From Agapetus fuscipes (lineage: Eukaryota > Arthropoda > Insecta > Trichoptera > Glossosomatidae), in the NCBI GenBank assembly GCA_951799405.1, contig OX637342.1, positions 2,232,001 to 2,296,000 of the forward strand: a DNA stretch of 64,000 bases. Direction: 5' to 3'. Both the position numbers and the translations under genes were made by a program. Shown here one piece after another: positions 31,243-41,939 of the stretch (position 1 is its first letter; every line of letters begins with the position of its first letter). Below the pieces are notes generated by a model that worked only from the letters and a program-made list of their open reading frames with translations, was not told the DNA's origin and ran no database searches.

Positions 31243-32140
31243 TCAGATAACCAACAACCTAAGACTCAACACAAGCCTATGATTTAGAATACTCGTATAT
31301 AATCTCTACAAACTAAGCTATCAAACTTAAACTTTGGTTTTCAGTCTCTCTACCGCTTACTTGACTTATAGAAGCTATACTCGTACTTTTTCAGTGAACG
31401 ACCTTGTATTAAGTTTATCTCTTAAAAGACTTTACCCACAAACATCCCATTCTGTAAATAAAAGCATTATCAATAGAGCTATCGCGCTTACGAATTCCTG
31501 TTACGTTTTTTTGTGGTTTTCAGGAATTTAAGTGCTGTGAAAGCTGCGCGCTTTTTTGAGTGACGGAAGCTGTGACTGGGTCTAAGCGCTTGTCTAAGTT
31601 ACGCGCTCGTCGTCTCAGAATAATTAGCCGCGAGCGCTCCCCGCTTGTACGACGCCTTGTAATACATCATACAGATAACGTGTGTTTTGTTTTTGGTAGC
31701 TCATTATAAAACAAACGCGGTAAAACCTCAGGGTTCGTATTTTAAGCACCATAAAAAAGCATGTTCGAAAACTGAAACATAATTTTTTTGCATTAGGTTT
31801 GTTAGTTATATGACCTGATTTGGAAAATGATCATTCAACCAACAAAAACAACATTTTCTTGCCCTTATTTTTCAGTAATGTCCTTTTAAAATACGATGTA
31901 TTTTATTTACTTATTTACGGCATAAGCCTTTTACAAAAAAGTACATATTAAGGGAGTTTATACAAAACTACAAAAAAAAACAATAAAATACAAAAATTAA
32001 AAAAACATATGAAACATTACCTGGTAAAAACAAAAGACAAATCATGAGTATATTACTTTTCACAAGAGTTCGAGAAAAAGTTGCAAAGCACTGTAGCATT
32101 AAAAATATGTTGAATAACAAATCTGTTTTTTTATTTTGTT
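31243..32140. other. Unassigned; GC-rich pocket at 31540-31670
   Basis: 31540-31670 is strikingly CpG-rich (CTAAGCGCTTGTC, GTTACGCGCTCGTCG, CCGCGAGCGCTCC) within AT-rich DNA. No frame, repeat match or RNA-like fold was recognised with certainty. Confidence 0.35.
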
Positions 32141-32455
32141 GATTCTATAATCTATAATCTAAGTTGCAAGGATATATTCATTCAAAGCTCTCAGATGTAT
32201 GCCCACAAACAAACACGTGTAGTTCGCGCTTACAAATGCTGATTGTGTACTTACAAATAAAATCCAAACCTCAAATGAACATAAGCCCTGCAACTCTTGC
32301 CGACATTCCCTGAAACAGGGGTGACATTGGCAAAGTGAACCATTTTTTACAGTATGGGTGGTCAGCCTCATACCAACCTATAAGTCAAGGAATACGAGTA
32401 ATAAATAACATTTAAGTATAAGAAAACAACAAAGCCTTAAAAATAAATCGTTTTG
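32141..32455 (-). mobile_element. T-family LINE 3' end, TTATAGA-tailed, longer copy
   Basis: Tail complement TCTATAATCTATAATC. It extends past the usual start through ACGAGTAATAAATAACATTT and CTTAAAAATAAATC, both also found between T and the LINE stop codon at 50630-50700. Nearly identical to that copy, so recent. Confidence 0.88.
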
Positions 32456-33372
32456 ATTAATCATCAAAATAATTATTTAAATAAAAAATAAGTCAAAGCA
32501 CGAGGGTTTATCTTGTTTTTACTTTCTTGCTAGCCGAAGGCTTTAAATAAAGTATTGATTTGGTGTGATTTTTTTTGTTGTTGGTTTGAAAATTGGGTAA
32601 AATCAACTTGGATGTTGGAGCTTCATATTTGCGATTAGCTTTTTTATTATGATGTCAATGAAAAAAACGTCACAAAAGGTTTGCTCTTCCGGAATACGGA
32701 AAGAGATGCCGAAAAGCAACCTTCAAGTGTCAGACCTGCCTAAAATAGCCTAAAACTTCCATTAACTTTATTATTTTCTTTCTAGTGATTTTTTTTTTCT
32801 GTCAATCACTTTGTTCTACGGAAACCAAGATATTTTTTTAGGTAAAAAATTACAGTAGCCCCAATACATGTACGATGTTTGAAACGTACGAAAGTTGAGG
32901 TTCATTCACATTACTGATCCAATACCTACAGTGGGTAGATATGAAAATGCCTAGGATGTGTTTTGTTATTATGTGTCAATTAAAAATGAAGTATTTGTCG
33001 ATGTAAAAAGCGGCACATGTATAAATATTTTTTAAGCTCGCTGATTAAAGTCTTCCATCAAACGGAGTGTGATACATTTGTAGTTTATTGATAATAAAAA
33101 AATACCTGCGAAGAAAAAAAGGTTTCGGAAATTTTATTGTCAGGTGTTCATAAGAAAATATTTGTGCATTAAGAGAATTAAACATGTAGTTTTGTTTTTT
33201 CAGTTTTTTTTTCGTCGTATTAATTGAAATATGCAAGTGCTTTGAATTTTTTTTGTTATCTACAAATCTGAGAATAAATTTATACACCAATCAATAATGA
33301 TTTTAGGGACGTATAAATTAAAAAAAAGAATTCAACGATAGGTTCGGCTACAAAATTATTTATTAAGATTAT
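32456..33372. other. Unassigned AT-rich DNA
   Basis: No supported feature. Confidence 0.3.
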
Positions 33373-33581
33373 TGTCTATAATTTACAATCTAAGTTGCAA
33401 GGATATATTACTTTTAAGATTCATTTTGCATGTACTCTCATTAGTAAACTTATAAGTTTGCGCTTACACACGTCGCATGTGGAATAACAGCATAACACCC
33501 AATTCTCAAATTAACATAAGCCCTGCAACTCTTGCTGACCTTCCCTGAAACAGGGATGCCATTGGCAAAATGAACCATTGT
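33373..33581 (-). mobile_element. T-family LINE 3' end, 5'-truncated
   Basis: ACAATCTAAGTTGCAAGGAT at the left, truncated at GGCAAAATGAACCATTG. Moderately diverged. Confidence 0.75.
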
Positions 33582-34037
33582 CATAATTCGTAATCATTTT
33601 TTCTCTGCCAGCAAACGTCGCAGGTCAGCGTTACTTCCTTGGCATCCATTCAATATAAGCATCTTCTAAAAAATATACTCGGTCATCTTTTTCCTAGCAA
33701 CCAGGCCATGTGACATTGCAATTTGTTGTCCATGAAATATGTGTCGAGTTCATAATGTTTCGCTCTATCAACCCAGACTTAATTTAATAAAAAAAAAAAC
33801 TCTTGGTAGGGTGACGTTACAGGTCTACATGCTTACGATACTATTCTTAAACAAAACAAAAAAAACTATTTATCAACCCGATAGAGCGACATCACAAGTT
33901 TCTCCTCCTTTTTGTCTCAACTCCTTTTCACAGACAAGAACACAAGTCAATTATTTATCTTCTTAACTTTACCTTTCTATCCCAAAAAGTATTCAGGAGC
34001 ATAGAGCTCCCCTCGGCAGTTGATTTGTGTGTGATGC
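33582..34037. other. Unassigned DNA
   Basis: Shares TAGCAACCAGGCCATGTGAC (about 33685-33735) with 25578-25630; otherwise nothing recognised. Confidence 0.3.
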
Positions 34038-34245
34038 GTGCACAGAGAGAACAATGTAACAACACAGGCTTGCACTTCCTGCGCCGTTTATTTTAATCAA
34101 TGACTGTCGTGTGGAGCGCGCCTCGGCACGTACTACCCCTAGCGTCGCTGCGGTGCGGAGAGGCATTTGTCACGGCGACTGTGGGCCCTGGTGTCAGTGT
34201 GGACCAGTGAAGGAGAACCTTTGAGACGTCACATCTGAAAAAAAA
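34038..34245 (-). mobile_element. Possible solo LTR, GC-rich
   Basis: On the minus strand a GC-rich block runs into AATAAACGGCGCAGGAAG and ends TGTTGTTACA, resembling an LTR 3' end with polyadenylation signal. The other end is not defined and no target duplication was found. Confidence 0.25.
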
Positions 34246-34317
34246 ACAATTACAATGTATCGATTGAAATATTTCACCTAGCGTTGCTTCCAAAACACCA
34301 TATCCTGTAAGAAGAAT

Positions 34318-34505
34318 GGTCTACCAGTATCTGTGCTCCCTTCCCAATTTAATCCGGTTTTATTCAAAACCAACATCAATCACCACTTCCTTGCAGCGCC
34401 TCACGATAGAAGCAAGAACTCAAGCAACACCTCTGCGGCACCCTTCCAGGGTGACATAGACTCCCAAGACTTTTTAGAATTGGGGAGCCTCCCGCACAGG
34501 ATTCC
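34318..34505 (+). repeat. Family F repeat, copy 2
   Basis: Second copy of the 27897-28085 repeat (ACCAGTATCTGTGCTCCC, TGCGGCACCCTTCCAGGGTG, TTGGGGAGCCTCCCG). Class unknown. Confidence 0.6.
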
Positions 34506-34640
34506 TTAAAAAAAAAAAAAATCAACCAGACCACGGCTACATGGCCCGAAAAAAATTATTGTTATGTCAACAAAAACCGGCCGTGAAAGCTTCAATGTAC
34601 AATATTTCACCTGAGTATAAAACTATAGAATACTGTTAAA

Positions 34641-34832
34641 AATGGATCACTTTGCCAATGTCACCTTTGTGTCAGGGAAGGTCGGTAAAAGTTGTAGGGC
34701 GTATATTCATTTGAGGTTTGAATTTTATTTGTAAGTACACATTCAGCATTTGTAAGCGCGAACTACACGTGTTTGTTTGTGGGCATGCATTTGAGAACTT
34801 TAAATTAATATATCCTTGCAACCTAGATTATT
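34641..34832 (+). mobile_element. T-family LINE 3' end, 5'-truncated
   Basis: AATGGATCACTTTGCCAATG to TCCTTGCAACCTAGATTATT. Subtype with AAGTACACATTCAGCATTTG. Confidence 0.8.
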
Positions 34833-34922
34833 TTAACAAAATATTTTTTGTCCCATACTCTTACTTTTTACTGCAATCTGGGTCTTCCTCCTGTCCTGCG
34901 CTTTTTGAGGTGACGTCCAAAT

Positions 34923-35186
34923 TAGTGCTTGTTACCAGTGCTTGTTACCGACTTATTTACTATTTGATCCGTAGATGACCTCTCATTGAAATCGTCTTAA
35001 AAATCACATTTTGCACAATCTGAGTTAAGAAAAAAAAACGCAATAAACGATAATGTGAGAGTTGTTTACACATTTTAAAAATCAATTTCCAGTTTTCATA
35101 AGACACAATGGTCCAGTGCACATAAAAAAAATGCTCACATGAAATTACCTTTGATGGGCATAAGATAAACAAGCACTAAGGGGACG
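34923..35186 (-). mobile_element. MITE-P, CGTCCCC-ended, one end damaged
   Basis: The right end AAACAAGCACTAAGGGGACG is intact. The left end shows a partial duplication (AGTGCTTGTTACC twice). The inner arms carry CACAATCTGAGTTAAG and AAGACACAATGGTCCAGT. Confidence 0.8.
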
Positions 35187-35318
35187 ACTTTCCAAGCTCC
35201 TTGTGCTAATGGTTCTTATTTGTTGAGAGCCTGTGTATAAAAGCTAAGCAAAGCTTGACGGCATTTAGCGTCTATAATATAGGGTTTAAAATACACACCA
35301 AAACGAGACATACTTTAT

Positions 35319-35397
35319 GACACCCTTAGTGAGGATTGAACCTTAGCGCTCTGGCATTAAAAGTAAGCATTCTAACGACTAAGCTTTCGACCGGACC
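35319..35397 (-). mobile_element. SINE-A head fragment
   Basis: Complement of the head only: GACACCCTTAGTGAGG, ATTGAACCTTAG (B box) and GACTAAGCTTTCGACC (A box). Adjacent to the 3' end of a MITE-P copy. Confidence 0.65.
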
Positions 35398-35864
35398 CTT
35401 GTAACTATTGTTATCTATCTCTGGTTTAATATTTACTCTGTTGTCTCGTCCAGATGTCACTGTTTTGCCGCCCCTGATGTGATCTTGTACGAACCAACAA
35501 TATCACAGGGCAGGACCCCAAGTAACTACATAAATACACGTTAAAACTCAACCATTACTTTGTACTAAAACTGTAACGTAACCTAAGAGGCGCTGTTTTA
35601 GATTTCATACTATTTAAGGTCAACGACGTTATTGAGTTGAATGTTTTAGACGCGGGGCAGAGGACCTAATAAAATTTATCTGCCGCGAAAATTCATTACG
35701 AAATTGTTCAGCCTAATAATTTAGTGTAAATTGCACGGACCCCTAGATTAATCACATTGGATACATTATGAGGCCAAGTAAATGGGATGTGTTGAACATG
35801 AATCTAATCTATTTCTGCATGTTTATTGCCTGGTGAAATTTGAGGGGTAACGGAATAGAACATC
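35398..35864. other. Unassigned DNA
   Basis: Weak family D similarity at about 35530-35620 (TAAGAGGCGCTGTTTTAG); nothing else. Confidence 0.3.
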
Positions 35865-36185
35865 ACAATGAGAAAACATCACATGGCAAGAAATCACAAT
35901 CATAAAACATCACATTACAAGAACTCACAATCAGGAAAAAACATCACCCGATCACCCATCCGTAATGTCACCCGATAAAACATCTGAGGAATAAATATCA
36001 CAAGATAAAACATCATGTGAATAAGTATTAGAATGAGGAAACATCACACGACAAAAAAACTGACGAATAGACATTACAAAACAAAACATCTCGTGACAAA
36101 ACATCACAATTAGAAAACATCACAGGGTAAGAGATAACAATAACAAAACATCACGTAACATAAATGGAACTCGATAAAATATTAC
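35865..36185. repeat. Degenerate tandem array, ~16-bp unit
   Basis: About 18 units of the form ACATCACANNACAAAA in one orientation. The same unit makes up the left arm of the fold-back element at 21511-22022. The left border GGGGTAACGGAATAGAACAT resembles that element's left edge (GGTAACAGAACAGG). Confidence 0.7.
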
Positions 36186-36245
36186 AAACAATACATATTG
36201 ATTAGGCAGTACCGAATATTTTATTTTAGATGGTTTTTTTCTTGT

Positions 36246-36511
36246 TTGGGCAGTCCATAGGCTAGTGGTTAACGCTTCGAAGTCGTAATTGGAAGGTAGT
36301 CGATTGGATCCTCGACGGAGTACAAATAAGTTGTCCTTTTTTTCAAAAGCTCTCTTTCCTTGCCACAAATTACTTACTGTTTAATTTTATGAACGTGGTT
36401 TTCTATAAATCAAGTCCTCTTATTGCTGTAAGGCTGGATTAACCTTTGTGACCGGTCTTTGATAAAAAAAAATTACACATCTCTTCAACCTAACGAAGAG
36501 TATTTTCGAAG
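36246..36511. mobile_element. SINE-B pieces in opposite orientation
   Basis: 36246-36330 (+) is a tRNA-like SINE-B head (AGTCCATAGGCTAGTGGTTA, TGGAAGGTAGTCGATTGGAT). 36421-36511 (-) is a SINE-B body (TTGCTGTAAGGCTGGATTAA, TTCAACCTAACGAAGAG). They point toward each other. Confidence 0.6.
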
Positions 36512-36859
36512 TAAGAAATAGGTATGCCACAGTTCAGATATCTCTCTTTTCAGCGGTTGTATCCCCTCTAGAGTTTCCCTTAAATGATATGTGTGAATAT
36601 TATTCCTTTTAATGTACAGTTTGACGTCCTGGTGTCCCATAATGTGGTACCCGCCACCAGTTTCGCAAAACCAAACACTCGCGGCAAATGCGCACTTCCT
36701 CACTTGCCAAAATAAACACTTCAAATGCACTGCGAGCTAAGTGGGTAAACAAATTTTCTGGACTGTACAATGTGCATATGGTAGAGTATAGAACATAGTA
36801 AAGTTCTGTCGACCATTAAAAAGAGAAGATTCAAATACCTTGAACACTTCAAACATTAA

Positions 36860-36975
36860 AAGTTATTCACAACGCATTTGATACATAGCTGATCCATGGA
36901 TTATCGTTTTTATGTACGGCAAAGTCACGTTAAGTGGCGGTTGAGCCATGGATTTGCTGTGTGTGAGTAACACTG
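36860..36975 (-). mobile_element. MITE-J, TAA-flanked
   Basis: Ends AAGTTATTCACA and TGTGAGTAACACTG, flanked by TAA (36857-36859, 36976-36978). The interior matches the 54039 copy in reverse (ATGGCTCAACCGCCAC on the minus strand). 116 bp, PIF/Harbinger-like by target duplication. Confidence 0.7.
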
Positions 36976-37116
36976 TAAAGGTTTGTGTATTGACGTTGTG
37001 AAGACTAATTTCAAATAAGTAATGTAAAAATAAATAAAAATACAAAAAAAATCTTCAATAGCTGTTTTATTTCCTAGAGCGTGTTTGATGTAATCACACC
37101 ATTGTAAAGTTGTTTT

Positions 37117-37200
37117 CTTGATAATGGTGTATTAACATTGAAAGCGCTCGAGGAGGTAAATCAACTCGTGAAGAAAAACTTCATGTTTTATTATATTTTT
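37117..37200 (+). repeat. Family E repeat
   Basis: TTGATAATGGTGTATTAACA, GCGCTCGAGGAGGTAAATCA, ACTCGTGAAGAAAAACTTCA. Compare 2025, 45895 and 24848. Confidence 0.55.
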
Positions 37201-37291
37201 TAGGGTGGATTTATTATCATATTACTTCATGATTTATGTTTACATAACCAACTTCAAACAAAACTTCAATTTTACTTTGCGTATCATGACT

Positions 37292-37546
37292 CGTCCCTTT
37301 AGTGCTTGTTTGTCTTATTCCCATCAGATTTAATTTCACATGCGCAATGTTTGTGTATCTACCAATGTGTCTTATGAAAACTGGAAACTGATTTTAAAAG
37401 TATTTATAACAATTCTTACACTATCATATTAAACATGAATTTTTCCCTTTTTTGAAATTCTATACAATGTCATACTATAGACAATTGACATTGAAAGGTC
37501 ATATTTAAATAAAAGGTGGATAAACCAATCAAGCACTGGGGGGACG
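37292..37546 (+). mobile_element. MITE-P, CGTCCC-ended
   Basis: Ends CGTCCCTTTAGTGCTTGTTT and AATCAAGCACTGGGGGGACG. Flanks GACT and AACT (three of four match). Confidence 0.85.
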
Positions 37547-37864
37547 AACTATCATGCCTTTTGATATTACATACAAAGAATAAAAGTACGTTATTTTCGT
37601 TGGTACTTTCAATAGAATTTTTTAATACCCGTAATACTTTGTACGTATATGACGTCATCATCATAGTCGGTCTATAGAATACGGCCCATTTTATGGTTGA
37701 GCCGTAATTGATTACTTTTTGTTCAACACGTTAATGATATTAGAGGCAGATTATATATGGCGCGATATGCCGACATAATATATTTTAAAACATCCTCAAT
37801 AAATTACAAATCTAGTAGAATATCTGTGAATCAACGATACCAAAAAAAAACGGTATTTAAATCA

Positions 37865-38006
37865 TAGATCTATAATCTAAGTTGCAAAGATATATTGACA
37901 TTCAAAATTCATATTAAATGCATGCCCACAAACAGACACGTGTCATTTTGCCCTTACAAATGCTGAATGTGTACTTACAAAATAGAATCCAAAGTTCAAA
38001 TGAATA
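37865..38006 (-). mobile_element. T-family LINE 3' end, strongly truncated
   Basis: ATAATCTAAGTTGCAAAGAT to CCAAAGTTCAAATGAATAAT; the conserved GCAAGAGTTGCAGGG core is absent. Confidence 0.75.
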
Positions 38007-38021
38007 ATTAAATGACTCTAG

Positions 38022-38273
38022 GGGTCTATGACACTTGTTATAGTGCCGCAGAGGTGTACAGCTTGATCGTCGCTACAAAGCGCCAATACTCAAGCAAGAC
38101 CCAGTTGCTGTAAGGCTGGATAGACCTTTGGTGAACGGTCATCGGTAAAGGTTTATGAATTGTTCAACCCAGCGAAGAGCAAATTTGAAAATATAAATGG
38201 TATATTTTTTGTGCTCCACCGGGATTCGAACCCACAACCTTCCGCAGTGTTACCACTGAGCTACGGACCGGTC
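38022..38273 (-). mobile_element. SINE-B after a family F fragment
   Basis: 38022-38055 is inverted family F (GTGCCGCAGAGGTGT). 38056-38273 is SINE-B: GAAGAGCAAATTTGAAAATA, GGGATTCGAACCCACAACC (B box complement) and ACCACTGAGCTACGGACCGG (A box complement). A short gap in the head removes part of the anticodon arm. Confidence 0.8.
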
Positions 38274-38435
38274 AGTGGTACGAATAGTACAAAAACATTT
38301 TTGTAAACAGCTGTTTTACATAATTATTTACTTCATCCTTGCTCAGAATGTAAAAATAATCATTTTTGACCATTTTGGTTAAAAAAACAACGATTCGTCG
38401 GGAATAGTAAAGTTCTATACTAAGCTACGGTACTG

Positions 38436-39000
38436 AGCTTCACATATGGTGTAACTTATTGCCGCGTTTAGAGAGTGGAACCATTTTTTTTGTTTTGGTG
38501 CACAACAGGTTGCCCTAATTACAGTGCACCCTCACAGCCATCAACAAGCTGGGAGGAACTCTTTCACCATACTTTTGAAGGTGTCTAAATTATATTGAAA
38601 TATGTCTATTTTTGACTCGTTAATGAGTTTGACACTCCAAGTTAAGGGATACTGTGCCAAGACATCGGTGCGGCTCATTGGTACATGAAAAAGGTCATGA
38701 CCTCCCTCCCGATTACAATAATTTGGTACAAATAACCTTAAACCCTCCAACAAGGTGGGACTGTCTATTCAACCTTTTTAAAAAAAAAAAATTAAAGGTA
38801 AAAGGGGCGGCTATAAGCCGCCACTTATTGAAGAGGGGGCTTTCCAGCTTCCGCCTGAGCTATTTGTCATTTCTTGTGAGGACTGAGTTAATCTTGTCTT
38901 GAATTTTGAAACGGAAAATCATTTCTGACCCTTGATGGGGATCGAACCCTAGCTCTCGGCATGGAATGCAAGCATTCATCCTAATAAGCTATCAACCGGA
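38436..39000 (-). mobile_element. SINE-A interrupted by a LINE end
   Basis: The 3' portion (GAGCTTCACATATGGTGTAA, about 38436-38478) and the head half (about 38800-39000: CTTTCCAGCTTCCGCC, GGGATCGAACCCTAGCTC, AAGCTATCAACCGG) belong to one SINE-A. About 320 bp between them hold a LINE fragment. Confidence 0.65.
38530..38765 (-). pseudogene. LINE C-terminus inside SINE-A
   Basis: The minus frame has FHVPMSRTD, YPLTWSVKLINES, FQYNLDTFKSMVKEFLPAC then stop. The order (P.SRT....)...(W....N)...(F...F)K..VKEF. follows the end of jockey/CR1-type LINE proteins, though the WN.LP core is altered. 70 residues remain; identity uncertain. Confidence 0.5.
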
Positions 39001-39450
39001 CAAGTCATAAATCTATTTTTTAAGCGTGACTTGGTTAGTTAAGTACATTTGCTAAATAACTACAGTTCCCAGTTACAGTTTCATTTGCCAGCTGTAATAA
39101 TAATTTCAAAGTTTGAAACTTTTGCCGCCTTTCCTTCTGGTTCGGCGGTTCATCTTTCCAAATTGATATTAACGACCCGGCAACGATTTATTCCTATTAT
39201 TCTAAAACACTTTTCGTGTTATTGCCTTTCCCCGCTTTCGGATAATGCATTCCGAGGTTCGAACTCGCTATATTAATAAAAATGTCTAAAGTTTTTAATG
39301 ACTCTAAGCTCGCGAGCTTGTAGTGATTAAAATATTTGTATTTACTTTTACGAGCTGTCAGTTTGTGTTTGAATATTCTGTGCTGTTAATTTTAGGTACA
39401 ACAATAAGTTCCATTTTCCCAAATAATTATAATGCATAAGGATGATTATT
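39001..39450. other. Unassigned DNA
   Basis: No supported feature; a 75-codon plus frame has no domain. Confidence 0.3.
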
Positions 39451-39712
39451 TAGAGAGCGCTGTTTTTGTGTGAATCACACCTCAAGGTTCGTCGCTAAAG
39501 AAAGCACCAATTTTCAAGATAGACCTAGTTGCTGTAAGGCTGGATGGACTTTTGGTGACCGGTCATCATGTAAAGGTACATCAATTTTTCAATCCAGCGA
39601 AGAGCATGTTTGAAAATATAAATGGCACATTTGCTGTGCTTCGCTTCGAGGATTCGAACCGCCAACTTTCATTTAGCAGTCCAGAGCGTTACCGCTACTA
39701 GACTATGGATTG
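39451..39712 (-). mobile_element. SINE-B, full length
   Basis: 3' end GAGCGCTGTTTTTGTGTGAA (complement), TTGCTGTAAGGCTGGATGGA, CCAGCGAAGAGCATG and a head with GGATTCGAACCGCC. Diverged A box. Confidence 0.8.
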
Positions 39713-39839
39713 GTTACAAATCTTCATTCATTGTGGATTATTTTTAATATGGACAAATATAACAAAATAAAAACAAAATAAAACAAGGGCGATTGTACAA
39801 ATGATGCCAGAATTTTTCTTAATCTAAAATGCATTTCGG

Positions 39840-40265
39840 CACTTCTCATGGTCCTCTAGGAAATGTTTTCTCTAGATATCTCAAAGCACCATGATGATGA
39901 TGATGGATGATTTCTTTCCTGTGGCGCCATTTTATGATCCAGGACCATCTCAAGGGCGCCATGGCTTCTGGAGAAAAGCAGTGTCTTCAGTCCCTTTCTT
40001 AAGGTGGTGGTAGGCTGGTTCGCGCGAACACCGACGGGCAAATTGTTCCAGCCAACCGGCCCGGCCACCGAAAATCTCCTGTCTACAAAATTTGATGTGT
40101 TCGCTCTTTTGGGCACTATGACCTTGTTGATAGCAGTGAGGGCAGAGCGTAGTCGTCGTTTTGAAGGTTTATCGACAGAACATAGATCAGCGAGACATGG
40201 GGTGCCGTGCCGTTCAGGGCCTTATTCAAGGTCCTTTACATACAAGTGTACCGTAAACAGACAAA
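39840..40265 (-). pseudogene. LINE C-terminus, CR1/L2-like
   Basis: The minus frame at 39856-40116 contains RRFSVAGPVGWNNLPVGVRA, then LRKGLKTLLF. Upstream, in a shifted frame, ALNGTAPHVSL continues the protein. This is the F.VAGP..WN.LP...LK..LF signature. A short (ATC)n run sits at about 39890-39912. It is pseudogenised by at least one frameshift. Confidence 0.75.
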
Positions 40266-40623
40266 GATATTGACTCTGGGCAAAAAGGGCCGTTCTACAA
40301 CAGCTTACCGATGCAAAACGTTGGCACTGTGCCAGAGACAAGATGAGAGAAGAAGAGAAAGTGGAAGAATCTAGAAAATCTAGCGCTAAGTATGTTTGGC
40401 ATATAACTGTCTTGAAGAGACTTTATGAGTTACTATGTGGATATACGACACAGCAGATAATGACGGTGTATTTTAAAAGTCACTTGAAAGCTTGTGAAAT
40501 CTTTCCGAAAGGATTTCAAACATCAAACGGTGTGACAGAAAATCTACGGTTAAAATAAAATAGATTCTAGACTATAGGGACCAATAAAAATAAAACCTTT
40601 CAGAACTTATGAAATCAAATAGT

Positions 40624-40673
40624 CGTCCCCTTAGTGCTTGTTTGCTTACGTCCATCAGAGGTAATTTCATATG
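40624..40673 (+). mobile_element. MITE-P left arm, split copy
   Basis: CGTCCCCTTAGTGCTTGTTT to TAATTTCATATG. The element continues at 41239 after a LINE insertion with AGTA on both sides (40674-40677, 41239-41242). Confidence 0.8.
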
Positions 40674-40677
40674 AGTA

Positions 40678-41238
40678 GTCTAATCTAATCTAATCTAATC
40701 TAAGTTGCAAAGATATGTTACATTAGAGATTCACAAAACATGCATTCTCACAACCAGACACGTACAGGTTCGCTTGCACACAACGCTTGCACAATGCACA
40801 TGCCTCATGTGAACCTACAACATAAAAACCAAATCTCCAATGGACATACACCCTGCAACTCTTGCCGTCCTTCCCTGAGACAGGGGTAACATTGGCAAAG
40901 TGAACCATTTTTACAGCATGGGTGGTCAGCCGCATACCAACCTATAAGTCAAGGAACATACACGACATATTACATTTTATACATCACTAAATAATAATAT
41001 CTATGGACAACAAACAGAAAACAAATTCCAATTTAATAAACCCTAGCCGCCAACATTACAGATCAACCGCAATTTCTTTCTGTCCTTACATACTTCTTTC
41101 ATGTCCTCCAGAGTCATAACCTTCTTCATACAGGCTCTTCTTTTATTATGACTCTGGATATTCCATTCATTCGCAATTTCGGATATTTGGTCCATCCATA
41201 CCTTTCTCGGTCTTCCTCTACCACGACATCCATCTTAT
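40678..41238 (-). mobile_element. 5'-truncated LINE: coding end plus T-family 3' end
   Basis: On the minus strand: reverse-transcriptase protein end (about 41238-41046: GRPRKVWMDQISEIANEWNI, NKRRACMKK, EVCKDRKKLRLICNVGG, stop), about 80 bp of untranslated sequence, then T from TTCCTTGACTTATAGG to a four-unit TTAGA tail. It is a single insertion in MITE-P with AGTA duplicated. This and 50373-51047 define T as the LINE 3' end. Confidence 0.88.
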
Positions 41239-41312
41239 AGTAATGTTTGTATAATATGTACTGGAACAATGTGTATTAATATTAATGCTGGAAATTGATT
41301 GAAAAACATATT
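41239..41312 (+). mobile_element. MITE-P, continuation after LINE insertion
   Basis: AGTAATGTTTGTATAATATG, GTACTGGAACAATGTGT and GGAAATTGATTG follow the order of intact MITE-P copies. The right arm is lost. Confidence 0.65.
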
Positions 41313-41939
41313 ATTATATAAAGTCAAATAAAGGATAATATGCAAGAATACAAATCATTTTTTTTTTTGTATTTAAGTCAAGAATTCCCTCTGTGTATTC
41401 AATTTATTTATAATTTCACGAATCTAATCATGTCGTACTTTTTCTCGGTATGTTAATATGTTCAAGATCGTTCTTTACAAACAAGTAATTTCAGAGTTCA
41501 AATAATCATAATTAATATTATAAATAAACAACAAAAAACTTGTTTTCATGTAATTGAGGTCATTTACAAGAAAATAAGATAAAACGTCGTAATGACAGAT
41601 TTGAAATTAAACTCTTGTCTATGGAGTGATAAATGATGGAGAATCGAATTGAACTCACGACCTCTTCACGGCAATTAGGGTTTTTAATTATTATTTAAAA
41701 AAAACTTTTGACAGATTGTGTGCCTTTAAAAAAACTTATCTAGCAAGTATTTCTATCACTTCCGTATTTATATGATTTCATGAAAATAAAGTTAACTTTT
41801 ATCCATAAAAAATCAAACAAAAAAATCATGTTGTATATTTTTAAGTTCATTGACATAAAACAAATGATTTTTCGCAACTTCTTCTTCGTCTTATTTTGAT
41901 TCTGCAAAGATTTGCGCGATCATTATAGCATGCTCCTAG
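41313..41939. other. Unassigned AT-rich DNA
   Basis: No supported feature; a possible decayed SINE head at 41640-41670 (CGAATTGAACTCACGACC). Confidence 0.3.

Noticed and set aside
34038..34245. Definite solo LTR
   Set aside because: Only one plausible end (TGTTACA) and a polyadenylation-like signal; no second end or duplication, so listed with low confidence.
35865..36185. CRISPR-like array
   Set aside because: Units are degenerate, ~16 bp and without unique spacers; the context is clearly eukaryotic.
40679..40700. Telomere-like sequence in T tails
   Set aside because: Units are TTAGA or TTATAGA, not the arthropod TTAGG, and occur as retroposon tails with target duplications.
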